DNA from: Spinacia oleracea
Lineage: Eukaryota > Streptophyta > Magnoliopsida > Caryophyllales > Amaranthaceae
Reading direction: 5' to 3'
Assembly: GCF_020520425.1 (NCBI RefSeq)
Contig: NC_079492.1
Span: 113,123,157 to 113,187,156, forward strand
DNA: 64,000 nt
Of this stretch, positions 44,930 through 57,209 are shown one piece after another (positions within the stretch are counted from its first letter, which is position 1; each line of letters opens with the position of its first letter). The notes under the pieces were generated by a model. It saw nothing but the letters and a program-made list of their open reading frames with translations. It was not told where the DNA came from and ran no database searches. The translations under genes and the position numbers were made by a program.

Positions 44930-45560
44930 AAAGCAATGGACGCTACGTGTTACCCTTAAGGGATGTTGTATAGTGCGGGCATGTGACGACGAGCAAGGGA
45001 GCTCGTCGCCCATGCGGTACGAATGCAATGAGCAAGGCCATGGTGCACGAGCACAAGGCAGCAGCCCTGCCTTGTGTCGTGGGCTGTGTGCGATGGGCGA
45101 ATGGGCGAGGGCGAGAGCAAGGCACGAGCAGTCGTGTGTGGGCAGCAAGCGAGCTGCGCCACAGCGCGCACTGCCTCGCGCAAGCGTGCGGAGCCTCGCG
45201 CGCAGCGAGCGCAAGCTCGCGTGCCACGAGTGCTACGCCCCAGCATCGATCGCTCGCGCGCAGCGAGCGCTATTGTGCGTGCGACAAGCGCTGCGCCCAG
45301 TGATGGCGTGCAGCGTGCTTGTTGAGACGAGCGCTGCGCCCAGCGATGGCAAGCAGCTTGCTTGTTGCGACGTGCGACGAGCGCTGCGCCCAGCGATGGG
45401 CTGCGGCAGCATGCTCGTGCGTCGAGCGCTGGCGCGCGCAGCGAGCACCAGCTCGCGTGAGGCCTTGCGATGGGGAGCAACAGCAATGCGACGCAGCGCA
45501 TGGGCTGTGCGCACATGGCCTGCGATGGCTGCGTTGCGTGGGGTTGTTGCGTTACGATTA
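44930..45560. repeat. GC-rich block with GCGCTGCGCCCAGCGATG repeats
   Basis: About 630 bp of GC-rich sequence inside the otherwise AT-rich internal region of the LTR element. The motif GAGCGCTGCGCCCAGCGATG and related GCGCAGCGAGC pieces recur several times. Long overlapping frames on both strands result from the composition and show no family signal. Confidence 0.75.
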
Positions 45561-48143
45561 GATCGTTTTAAAATTTTAATTTGAAATTTTCAGTTTTCGT
45601 AATTTTAATTAATTTTAAAATTAATAATTTAAATTATTTTCTTGGATTTTAATTTTGAATATTGTAATTATAATAAATTTTATTTATTCTAATTATTTTA
45701 CTAAAATTAAAATCATGAATTAATTTAAATACGACTGAAATTAAATTAAATTTTGGATTCAATTATAAATTTATATGAGCTTTAAATTTTAATTAAATTT
45801 GTATGTTTCTGGTTAGACTAGAAATACATTTTTATGTTTAAAATTAGTAAAGCATATGAATTTATTGGTTTAAGTGGGAGCTCTTTTTAGTCATATACTC
45901 TTGATTAGGTCTACAAATCCTTAAGGTTAAAACAACTTGATTAGAATTAATAAGGACTGAATAATTTGTAGATTATTGGTGCCCTTGATTAATTTCTGCA
46001 AATGTTTATGTGATGCATAATGTGTTTTACTAACCAGCTATGTGGGCCATTCATGTTAATGAATGGGTGAATGGTATATATTGTATATGTACTGTTTTGC
46101 AGGTTATGAAGTGACTAGTATGGCCTAAATAGGATAGAAAATATGGTCTGCGTACCATTAATTTGAATGTAATTGGTCTAAAGTACCAAAGTTGTTTTTC
46201 AATTCAAATATGGTATGCGTACCATCAAATAGTTGTAATTAGTTTTAATTATAGCTTATCCTATTTGAAGAAAATGGTGCCTCCCACGGAGATTTTCAAG
46301 ACGGACTTTGAAGTTAAAGCTTCAAGATGAAGTCGGGCCATACTAGATCACATTTATCTTATGCATGTTTTAAGTTATTTATTGCTTTTAAATATGTCTT
46401 AAAATGCATGAGATCAAAAGCTTGATTATGTTGCAAGATTAAGGATTTTAGTTCACTTAAAATCTAACCAACATAGTAAGAGCCTTAAGTTCCAAACTTA
46501 AAAATTGAGTTAAAAGGTGCCATGCCAAAATATACACTTGCTTGGATATCCTTTACATCAATCTAGTAATAGTTTTCGCTCAGCGAGGTGTTACTTATTG
46601 GTCCTAAAGGGGCAAGGCACACAAATAATTGTGAGTACATGTTAGTTTTGGTGAAACTCAACGATATAAGTAAGGAGTCCTTTTATGTCGTGGAAAAATC
46701 GATAGGTTTACCTAATAAGTTCTTAGACGTACCTATCAACCAAGAATAGTTTCTAGACTATTAGCAAAAGGCTTTTGCTTACCTAAGATGTTTTAAGATT
46801 AAGTCGACAAACTGTGCTTAATTCTTCAATGATTTTGGGGTCTTGGAATCATTTTATTCACACCTGCCGAAACAATAAATTCGAATAAAATGCTAATAAC
46901 TTGTTTGAATTGCATGATTGCTTTAATTTTCAAGTTATTATTCATGATAAATGTTTAGACTTTGCATGCTTCAATGAATGTTTTAATTATTATTTATAAT
47001 TAAATATCTTGCACTGCAATAAATCCTTTTAGAAAGGTAACAGTAAATTTCCTCGATTGGTAATGAATCCAAGAACGATTCACGGAAATGAGAGAAAATG
47101 AGCAATTTAAATGTACGTTTCTTTTAATGACTTTTATGGTTGTTTTCGAGTATCAAAATCGAATGGCAAACCGATTGGTGCTTGTGAATTCAAAATACAA
47201 GGTAGTTTTGAGATCATAAAGCATTGAGTTTAAACACTCAGCTTTACCAATGGTTAACAACCTAATATCTTTGTCCATTTAATTCTCGAATGAGTCTAGT
47301 CCCTAGACATTCGAATAGATCGATGCTTAGAGAACTTTAGAAGCTTCTGGTAAGATCATCTAGTTGAAACAGAATATTCAACATAAATTAAATGGTAAGA
47401 ACCCTGTTGGAGTGACATTGGACATGTCTAACAAAGTATAAAAGTCAACACTAAAGAATTCAATTCTTAAGACTATAAGAAAGGGTACAAGAAATAGGAA
47501 AACGAGGAACAAATGAAAGGAATTTACGATTCCGTTTCTACCTATAAGTTTATGTTTAAAGAGAAGTGACCTAGCAATCAAACTTCTTTGGTATCATATA
47601 CCGCTTGAGGTTCTTACTTCGGTAATAACTCAAAAAATGGAAGCTAGGCTACACTAATGACCTACAAGTGGGAAATGAAACATGGCAATGCTACATTAGT
47701 TGTAGGGTCATCTAGTTTGTTTTAAGTCCTTTCAAGGCTGGAACTTAATGGCTATTTTGTTCCATAATCAGCATACCTAAATTTCTGCTTCAAACACAGA
47801 AAGACTCACATTCAGAAGAACAAAAATAATGCTTGTTTGTTTGTTTATTTGAATAAAATGGTCATTTACGGGTTGAGTCAATATGCTTGATTAAAACAAA
47901 CAACTCTTTAAAGAACTTTACTAGGTTCAAATCAACCCCTTGATTTGAGTTCCACTAATCTTTGGCATTGTTGCTTAGACCATATCAATAAGTTAACATT
48001 CAAAAGCTCTATTTTGATGGACTTTTGAAAGTTCATTGATTTCTAAATCAATTTAAGAGCTTTCTCTCTTGTCTTCTAACAAACATACTTGCTGAAAGAT
48101 AATACTTCCTCCGTTCCTAAATAGTTGCACCATTTTGACTTTT

Positions 48144-49519
48144 TGAAGGAAATAGTGCCCTTGGTCCAAGTATGCATATAATATTAAGTCTAATAAATGC
48201 GGTTCAGTATTAATTAACAAGTTAATAATTCAGTGAGATCAAGTGAGCTGAATGCCTAGCTAGAGGCCGCTTCAGTTCAAGTGGAATTTAATGATATTAA
48301 TCCACAGCTTACTCTTGACTGAACCCGTAGGGTCACACAAATAGTACGTAAACGGATCAAGTATTTAATGGCATTAAATACTCCATCTATGGATATTCGG
48401 AATCGACGGATCTTGGTTTCAGTGGGAGCTGAGATCGTCACAGGCAAGAAATGAATACTCCGGAAACGATGATATTGCCGGAAACGGAAATATGGATCGT
48501 ATCGGAAATATAAATATTATCCAAGTCGTAGATGTTGCCGGAAACGGAAACATGGTACGTATCGGAAAATATTATCGGAAATGGAAATATTGCCGGAATC
48601 GGAAATATTGCCGGAAACGGAAATATTGTCAGAATCGGAAATATTATCGGAATCGGAAAATAATTCCGGAAACGGAAATATTAAATATTTGTTCGAAACG
48701 GAAATTGATTCCGGAATCGGAAATATTAAATATTGTTCGTATCGGAAATGAATTCCGGAACCGGGAATTTAATCGGAAGCGTATCGTACGAATAAACATC
48801 GGACGAGCTTGCTAGACGCAAGGCCTAGCACGAAGCTAGGCCCAACGCCTAGCAAAGCCCGCGCGCGACCAAAGCGAGCAAAGCCCAAACGCGAGAGCAA
48901 GGCCAGCAGGCGCGCGCCCCTCGTGGGCTGCGAGCACTTGCTGGGCCTGGGCTCAGCGCGCGCGCGCGCATGGCGCCCCTCGTGGGCTGCTGCGCCTGCG
49001 TGTGTGTTTGTGCTTGCGTACGAAACCTTGATCGGTTAGGATTCGTATAAGATTGATTTCCTAAGTCTACTAGATAAATTAAGTGATTGAATTTTAGATT
49101 AATTCAGAGTCACTAAATCGTTTCCTAGTAGGATTCTAATATCCGATACCCATGCCCTATAAATAGGTGATCAATGCTCACAATTTACATCGAGTATTCA
49201 AGTATTCAAAGTGATTTTTGAGAGCAAAAATTCAGTCATACAATTGCCTATATGTGCCGAAAATTCTAAGTACCTTAAGGGCGATCCTAGTTGGTCAAGC
49301 TTAAGGCGGATCCGGACGTGCTGTGGACTATCTACGGAGGGACGACACTTGGAGTCCTAAAGACTTGTTCTTATTCGTTTCGGGCGCAGCTAGGGAAGGC
49401 ACGCAACAAAGTGTATGCATCTAAACTATGCTAAATGATTATGTGTAAATAATATGCTTTCCTGGCTTTATGGTTTTTCCGCATGATTTATGAATTGTCA
49501 TATGTATCATAACTTAACA
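48144..49519 (+). repeat. Right LTR
   Basis: TG...CA repeat of 1,376 bp, about 98% like the left LTR. The 20-bp length difference comes from one missing 24-bp GC-rich unit and a 4-bp longer GC dinucleotide run. Confidence 0.85.
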
Positions 49520-49743
49520 CTTTTAACACTATTCACTTGTCTTGCTTTGACCTCAATTTTCTACTAATAAATAAAATTAAAAATTATTATACAAAATATT
49601 ATTAGGTTTGTCTTAATATATATTTTAAATATATCAACTTTTTATAATTTTTACTAATACATAATTATAAGTATTGATGGTCAAACTTATGCGTTGGCAA
49701 ACGTAAAAGTCAAAACGGTGCAACTATTTAGGAACGGAGGAAG

Positions 49744-50451
49744 TATATAAATTAGGTGAAACACTTGTATTTTATCAATGCGGGACAAAAGGTCTTTCAT
49801 TCTTTTGAAGTAAAACCAACAAATGGCGGAAACTCCAATACGAAGTAGCGTGCTTTGAATTAATTAGCATACATCAAACTACATATTTATTTTTTAAAGT
49901 AAGTACATGACAATTTAAAGTTGTGATGTAATATACTACTACTACTACTACTATTTATCATTTATTACTATTATTTAGTAACTATTTATCATTTATTACT
50001 ATTATTTAGTAATTACTTACACATTATTAATTATTTATTATGTACGAAGTAGTTATTAATAAGTAATAATTAAGTATTAGTTATTAATTATTAATTATCA
50101 ATTACTCCGTATTTATTATTTCTTATTTATTTCAATTCATTAATATTTAGTTCAATTAAGTTAAGTTCATTTCAGGAGCATTCAGTTCAATTCAGTCAAG
50201 GAGCATTTAGTTTAGTTTAGTTTAGTTCGGTTCAATTAAGTTAATTTTTGTTCGGTTTTTTATTATTATTATTATTATTATTAATTTTTTTTAAAAGAAT
50301 AGAGGGATCAGGTATGGGAGTATGTAGCTAGCGTAGCATTTGTCCCTTGCCGCGCGAGTTTCATTTCCGGCGTTAATTCACAACAAGCATCTCATAGACA
50401 AGGGCGCAAGGTGATGCATGGGATAAGTATGTAGATCGATCAAGGAATTGA

Positions 50452-50491
<40 letters not shown>

Positions 50492-50515
50492 GTAATAACA
50501 CTAATAATAATTACA
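49744..50515. repeat. Low-complexity spacer with microsatellites
   Basis: It contains TAC (49935-49951), TTA (50263-50283) and TAA (50457-50490) runs, plus TTCAGTTCAATT/TTTAGTTTAG-type degenerate repeats at 50130-50260. No gene is seen. Confidence 0.7.
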
Positions 50516-50733
50516 AACTTTTATATAAGACGGTTTTACACAAAAGACCATCTTGGTATAATATAAGTTAAGCAATGAAATCAATTAGTTAAACACTTAA
50601 ACTAATTAGTTAAGCACTGAAAACAATTAGTTAAGCAATAGTTAAGCAATGGAATCAACTAGTTAAGTAAAATGACCAATTAGTTAAGCAATCAAAGTGG
50701 TCTTTTTCGATAAAGCGGTCTTACACAAAAGTT
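50516..50733. mobile_element. Small inverted-repeat MITE with internal tandem repeats
   Basis: The left end ACTTTTATATAAGACGG and the inverted right end ACTTTTGTGTAAGACCG are similar over about 38 bp. Between them are about six degenerate 20-22-bp units of CAATTAGTTAAGCAATG type. The superfamily is not certain. Confidence 0.55.
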
Positions 50734-52661
50734 GCTCAATAATAATATATACTCAGCAAAAGGATAGAAGATGTACGTATACGTACAAATAGTCAAATAC
50801 AAGCATTAATTGTACGTTTTCGTTTAGAGAAAGGGTTGGGTCACTTAGACTTGCAAAATTAAGAGCATAATTAGCATACCGTACGTTTGGGACCACAAAT
50901 TTGTCATGTTTTCAACTTACATGCAAACTTATTTCTTCATATATGTTCCAGTTTGTGATGTATTCCGTACATTATTTCTCTGATTTCTGCATTTCATTTT
51001 ATGATATTGTCAGTCATTAACATTTATCATTACTAATTTTAGCTGTCATTAAATTTTAAGATCGATATAAAAACTACAAGGCGAGTAATAGATGATCAGT
51101 AAGGTCAATTATCTTCGCTAGCTTTAGCTCCATGCAATTTTCTCACAAAATATAATAATCATATTTAATTTGCATACAAGATTACAAGTTGTTTTTTTTA
51201 TATAACAGTGAACTAATAATTCAAGGAAATTAGAATGACATGTATAACAACAAATTAAGAGTACGCCATCTGACATCTAAGAAACACACAAAAATTAATT
51301 AAGAGCATTTACCATTGTTATACGTGTCATATAGTGAATTAGTTACACTTGCTCATGATCCACCAAGGTAATAAGGCGATAAGTGAATACATTTTCTTTC
51401 CGCATAATAAAAATCAAAACCTGCTGAATATTAGCAAATCGAGGAGACTAGCTTTAGATCAACTGTTGTCATACTAATAATATTGTTATTTGAAATAGTT
51501 GAAATTCAATAATATGTACAGTTGGTTAACATGAAAATGAGCATGAGTTGGACATTCATAAAAGGGAAAATTATGAAAAAAAACATAAAAACACAAACAA
51601 TGCAACTTCCTGGAAATTTCTTTTAAAAATCTCACTCTCACAAAACATATAGGAATGAGCCTAGTTAGCAGTGTCGGGTGCCCGCCCACCCACCCACCCA
51701 CGTTATGTCTTATGTGGACCGTACCTTGATGTGAGAAGATCGATTTACTTCTTGTAACGTGGACAACCAAATACGGAGTATTGTTTTACGCTTTTTGAAA
51801 TTGTCATTTCAATTTCATAATGGTTGAAGGCCTCTTTTTCACCCCTGTGATAAACGTTCGATTCTCACCCCTTATGGGGAGTCCATACACATAAAATAAT
51901 TTTAAGCTGACTGGACATAAAATGCAATCAGTTAACGACATGTCAGCATGTACATTTTGGTTTTAGGTGGGAAATGGTATATTTTAGGAGGGAAAGGTTT
52001 TCATTTTTTCCGCCAGTTTGCTCTTCCAAGCGGGTATTTCAGCGCCCCAAAATCCTGCGAAAATTTCCCCGCCTAAATTTCCCCAAAAAAAAAAAAAAAA
52101 AAAAAACAAACCAAAGTGAAGGTGAACATTAACTATCCACAGAAGGATATCACTTACCAGGCTTGTTGTAAGAGGTGAATATTCATGAACTCCATTTTTA
52201 CTTCTCATTTAATACAAAGCAATAATTAAGTAATGTTTTAACTTTGTTATCTACAATTTTGTTCTCGTTTTATGTATTTTCATAGTAAATTTTATTCTCG
52301 AATATAATCCTTATTAATGTATTGTTATTTTATCATTGTCGTAAAATCTATGAACCATTCATTAATCAAGCGGAGTAACCAATGTTGTTGGTTGAAGTTG
52401 ACGGAGAAACCTATGTACCTTGTGTGTTTAATCATTTATTTTCGGGGATAACTTATGTATGTTAACCTTTTTAATTTAATTTACGGTATATGTATAATTA
52501 AAAACATAATGCTAATATATTATTTGAATTAATTATTTGTTTATTTGAATTAATTTTAAAAAATGGCCATACCTATTTATTTGTATAAAAGCATTGTATG
52601 ATTTATTTTAATTTGTATTAAAAAATTACTTGGTTGATTTCATTTTTTATTTCAGAGTACA
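50734..52661 (+). promoter_or_regulatory. Spacer and upstream region of the FAR1/MULE gene
   Basis: No coding gene is seen in 50734-52000. A tRNA-like B box (GTTCGATTCTC) near 51870 may be a SINE fragment. A homopolymer A tract lies at 52086-52106. A TTTCAG acceptor sits 6 bp before the ATG at 52662, so the 5' UTR is probably spliced. The leader exon was not identified. Confidence 0.35.
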
Positions 52662-55560
52662 ATGGTTAGTATAGACCTTAATGTTGAACCTTTCATCGGA
52701 GAAGGAACTATTGTGAATTCAACTACTCCAACCACCCCTTGTCCAGGAATGTGTTTTGAGTCCGGTCGTGAGTTTTTTGAATTTTGCAATCGTTATGCGT
52801 ACATGACTGGTTTTGAGTTGTTTGTAATATGTAGTAAGATTAAGAAGGAGTACAAGGATAAGGGTGTTAGTAAAGTTGGTATTGGTGAGCTTGAGGCTAG
52901 GCCCCATACGATGGAGATGATCAGATTAAAGTGTAAGAAAGGTGGCGTGAAATCTAGTGTCGGGTCTAATGTTACTGGTTGCAACGTTTTTTTTTATGGT
53001 AAAGAGAAAAACGGAGAGTTTGTAGTTATTAGTTGTGATTTGGCGCATAATCATCCCCTATTGCCCGAAAATAGTAGGATGATGGTTAACTATAGAAGCA
53101 TCGATAGTGCTACCTTTGATAGGGTAATGATAAATGAACGTGCCGGTGTTAGCGTTAGTAGAAACTTTGGCACGCAATTGATAGAAAAGGGTGGTTTTGA
53201 TAATATGACGTTCAACAAAAAAGATTTGAGGAACGCCATAGCTGTTGAACGTCGTAAAACCATGTTTGAGAAAGGGGATGCTGTTGCACTTGAAGAGTAT
53301 TTTAAAGCACAACGAGATCTGAATGTCGATTTCTATAGTTCTATAGAACGAGATGAAGAGGGTATTTTAAAGAACGCATTCTGGTCCGACGCGCGTAGTA
53401 GAGGAAGTTGCAAATATTTCGGGGATGTGATCAGTTTCGACACCACCTTTTCTAGCAACAGGTATGTTATTTTACTATTTAGTTCTTTCAATTACATTAC
53501 TGTGGTTGTTAGTTATTTGGGTTATTTGGGAAAGTGTTATTGAAATTGAAGTAATTGTGCATGTGGTAATTGATATTATTGTGATGTTATTTTTTATGAC
53601 ACTCCTAATAATAGTGTAAATGCATAGGTTTTTTTCTATGGTACGTTTACCGTGTGTATGCTTGTCATAAATGCGATATAATTGATAATTAGTTTTTATT
53701 CCCATTTCATAATGATTTTTAATTAAGTTAATATATGTGCATGCATGCGAAAATAATTTACTTGATATGGTTATTCCATCGTACTTTACACAATACTAAT
53801 TACTGAATTTACCAGGTATCGTATGCCATTTGCCCCGTTTGTTGGCGTCAACCACCATGGGAGGTCAATTGTTTTTGCTGGCGCTTTAATATCACACGAA
53901 GACACTCCGAGTTTTGTTTGGGTCTTTGAGGAATGGCTTAAGTGCATGGGAAAGCCTCCTGAGGGAATTATAACCGATCAGGACAAGGCAATAGGTAGAG
54001 CGATAAGCATACTTTTCCCCGGGGTTCCTCACAGGCTTTGTTTGTGGCACATGCTACAAAATGCCTCTCGCAATCTCGGCAAGCTCGATGAATGGAAAAG
54101 CATCGACACGCTGATTAGAACCGCCGTTCATGACATGCTCGATCCCGATGAGTTTGATGAGGCTTGGTGTCTTGTGATGGACAAATATAATCAACGTAAG
54201 GGTTGGATGCTGGATGCGTATGATAAACGTCAGCAATGGGCACCAGCTTACAATAGAGGTAAATTTTGGGCTGGAATGTCCTCTACGCAACGAAGTGAAG
54301 GTATGAATCGCACATTCAAAATTCATGTAAACTTAGATTGTGGATTAACGCAGTTTATTAAAAACTACGAGTTTTGTATGAAGATAAAGGCAGAGGAAGA
54401 GTCGAAGGATAATCTTGATAGTATAGATAAGCCTCCTAGACTTGATGTGGACAAGAGTGTGTTAGCTGAGTATGTGTTGCATAAGGTATACACCAATGAG
54501 ATGTTTGATGTGGTTGTGAATGAGCGGAAAGGTTTAACCCACACGAACGTAACCAAAACCAATGCACTAGGGTCACTTGTATTTTATAGAGCTGATGAGA
54601 AACTGACCTCCCCTCATTGGAGGAAAAGGTTCAAAAGTTACGTTGTTAAAGTAGATAAGGTAAAGGGGGAACTGAGTTGCTCATGTCAGTTGTTTGAATT
54701 TAGGGGTATTTTATGTAGGCACATACTCAAAGCAATGGATGTGGAGGATTTCCAATTTATACCGGAGAAATATATACTAGATAGATGGACGAAGAAAGTT
54801 AGGTCGTATGAGAGTGTTAGGGTTTCATACTATGATCCTGAAGAAACCGCAATGTTAGCCAAAGCTAAAGAGCTTTCCCAAAGGCATAACTATTTGAAAG
54901 AATTAGCCATGCGCAATGAAGCTGCGTACAAGTTATATACAGAAGGCACTGATAGTCTTAGGCTGAAAATGGAGGATGCAGTCGGTATTAGAAAGACTGG
55001 TGAAGGAGGTGATCAGTCTATTTGTTGGTGGGATCCCGAAGCACGTAACGTATTTGGTCATCGTAGGCTACGACCGAGGGAGTGTAATGAACGTGCCCTA
55101 AAGAGGGCATCTCAACCTGCTGAGGATGGTGCCATTAAAACCCCCATTGATAAGAGGCATGTTGGGCGGTCTAAGAAAGGACCGTATTCAATCTACGACA
55201 AATCAAAGAAGAACCAAGCATGTAATCACGCTGAGATTGCAGCGAACGAGGTAATGTTACATTTGTTGATTTTTGTTATTTGAAAGTCATATTTTGTTTA
55301 TTATGAATTATTATTTAATCAAGGTACGGTAATTGTAGGAACTCATAAGGTCTACTTATGGCCATATTCCTAGCTACCGGGCTAGGCAAGAGCATGCGAA
55401 GAACGTTCATGATGCACGTTTACATTCCTCATTTAATGGACCTGTTTTAGAAGACATTCCCGAATCTTTTCAAATAAATTTGTCCGAAGATATATCCCAA
55501 ACTTTTGATTATGATACCTTTGAATGGCACAGAAGTCTCGGAGGTCGAGGGACCTTGTAG
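52662..55560 (+). CDS. FAR1-related / MULE-type transposase, 818 residues
   Basis: Member of the FAR1/FHY3/FRS group, which is either a Mutator-like transposase or a domesticated transcription factor. Exons 52662-53461, 53816-55250 and 55339-55560 join in frame (AG/G, then phase 0) to 818 residues with no stop. Order: FAR1 DNA-binding region (about 30-130, with the C...C...H.H pattern ending DLAHNHPL), MULE transposase core and SWIM zinc finger (about 550-570, CSC...CRH). Catalytic candidates are Asp260 in FDTTF, Asp321 in TDQDK and Glu428 in TQRSEGMN; the C..H motif LCLWH is present. FAPFVGVNHHG is the usual FAR1 signature. The intron position and intact frame suggest a functional protein. 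An Ulp1-like gene faces it from the right, as in Kaonashi-type MULEs, which favours the transposon reading over a domesticated regulator. Confidence 0.88.
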
Positions 55561-55641
55561 TTGTTTGTATATATTTTATAATTAATTGGGTTCTGTATTA
55601 TCTGTATATAAAGTTTTGTTAGATTATTGTATGAAAAATAA

Positions 55642-56400
55642 TTAGTCATATTAAATTCTATTCTATATTTTTAACATTTCATAAACTTAAAACGTTGAAC
55701 TGAATTGGTCCTCATAAGAATGTGGAAAAATCACCCAAAAAAAAAAGTGTGGGTTAGGGGGTTGGTTGGTAGGGAAATATGCATATTCCCGCTGCTAGCA
55801 GGGCTCGAACCTCAGACCAAAGGGGAAGCAAAGCTCTATGTTAAGGCAGTAACCATTGTGACGTGAGGCCGAAGCCATTGCCTCATTTGCGTCAAAAATA
55901 TAGTAATACTGCTCTATGTGCTGAATAAAATAATTATAATGCCCTCGTTAATTTCATTTCGTGGACACTCATACAATGCTTAATTGGTAATATATTTACA
56001 TATTCATTCATTAAAATAAATTAGTCCTATTACATTCTATTCTTTATTTTTAACTTTTTATAAACTTAAAACGTTGAACTGAACTGGTCTTCATAAGAAC
56101 GTGGAAAAATTTCCCAAAAAAAAAAGTGGGGGTTAGGGGGGTTGTTGGTAGGGAAATATGCATAATCCCGCTGCTAGCAGGGCTCGAACCTCAGACCAAA
56201 GGAGAAGCAAAGCTCTATGTTAAGGCAGTAACCATTGTGACGTGAGGCCGAAGCCATTGCCTCATTTGCGTCAAAAATATAGTAATAATGCTCTATGTGC
56301 TGAATAAAATAATTATAATACCCTCGTTAATTTCATTTCGTGGAAACTCATACAATGCTTAATTGGTAATATATTTACATATTCATTCATTAAAATAAAT
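55642..56400. repeat. 379-bp direct tandem duplication containing a SINE-like piece
   Basis: Two copies with period 379 bp (55642 and 56021) are almost identical. Each contains, on the minus strand, a B-box-like GGTTCGAGCCCTGCTAGC and a T/A-rich tail, suggesting that a tRNA-derived SINE was copied along with its flanks. It lies between the transposase gene and the RecA-like gene. Confidence 0.85.
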
Positions 56401-56658
56401 TAAATTAAATTTTAAAAATTGGAATATTTTTACATTTATTTTGTTCATACTGTTGTTGAAAATAATGGTGTCTTTTTTTGCGGTATATTGTTAGAAAATT
56501 GCAAATAGTTGAAATAATAGTTATAGTTTCTGTGTACGTTCTATGGGTGTGAGTGAAATAATTAATCTTCTTGTTGACATCCAAGTTTAGTAACGCACAA
56601 CCCAACCTGTATATATAGTAATGGTTGTGTAGTCTAAAATTAACTTAAATAAATAAAA

Positions 56659-57201
56659 GGAAATTTTGTTATTTACTACCTTAAAAATACACCACTTTTG
56701 TATTTACTACCTTATGAAATTTTTATTTTAAATTACTACCTTAAACTTTCAATTTTTTATTATTTACTACCACTTTACAATTTTCTCATTTTAAAATTAA
56801 GATATCTCTTTGGTTTCTTAATCCTTTAATGTGATTCAAAGTTCATTATCCTCCTTGCTCTATAGGGATTTCATTGAGAACGACATTTCAAAAAAATTCG
56901 TTTGATAATTCATATATATTTTAAACTTTTATGTATAATATTTAATTCGTTTTACCTTTTGTAAAATTTTAAAAGCAAGATCTCAATGGAATCCTTACAC
57001 ATAAATGAGAAGAATGGGATTTGAATCACTTAAAATGATTAAGAAACGAAAGAGATATCTCAATTTTAAAATGAGAAAACTGTAAAGTGGTAATAAATAA
57101 AAATAAATTGGAACTTTAAGGTAGTAATTTAAAATAAAATTTTCATAAGGTAGTAAATACAAAAGTGGTGTATTTTCAAGGTAGTAAATACCAAAAAATC
57201 C
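56659..57201. mobile_element. Mutator-type foldback MITE with 9-bp TSD
   Basis: A 543-bp element with long inverted arms carrying TATTTACTACCTTA/ATACACCACTTTTGTATTTA blocks. It is flanked by direct repeats of TAAATAAAA (56650-56658 and 57202-57210). The 9-bp length fits Mutator elements. The last base of the right duplication is the A of the ATG of the RecA-like gene, so the element lies right at its start. Confidence 0.82.
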
Positions 57202-57209
57202 TAAATAAA

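Larger units (their letters stand above)
42784..49519 (+). mobile_element. LTR retrotransposon derivative without genes (LARD-like)
   Basis: Two long terminal repeats (42784-44179, 1,396 bp; 48144-49519, 1,376 bp) begin TG and end CA. They are flanked by the 5-bp direct repeat CTTTT (42779-42783 and 49520-49524). Directly after the first LTR is TGGTATCACGAGCC, a primer-binding site matching initiator tRNA-Met with small changes. The internal 3.9 kb shows no gag or pol frame, so the copy is non-autonomous. No polypurine tract precedes the second LTR; instead a copy of the left flank (about 88 bp) is there. Confidence 0.85.
42745..49743. mobile_element. Stowaway-type MITE interrupted by an LTR element
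   Basis: The left end CTTCCTCCGTTCCTAAATAG (42745-42783, after TA) pairs with an inverted right end at 49705-49743 (before TA). The two halves are separated by the retrotransposon derivative at 42784-49519. The left 39 bp of the MITE also appears a second time just before the second LTR (48105-48143). Confidence 0.78.

Noticed and set aside
44973-45584. Overlapping open frames of 80-203 codons on both strands
   Set aside because: They come from the GC-rich repeat block within the LTR element. All frames are open together, the peptides are Ala/Arg/Ser-rich and no family is recognisable.
52662-55560. Pure FHY3/FAR1 transcription factor assignment
   Set aside because: The domain order fits both classes. 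The opposing Ulp1-like gene and repeat-rich context make a transposon-encoded transposase more likely, though domestication is not excluded.
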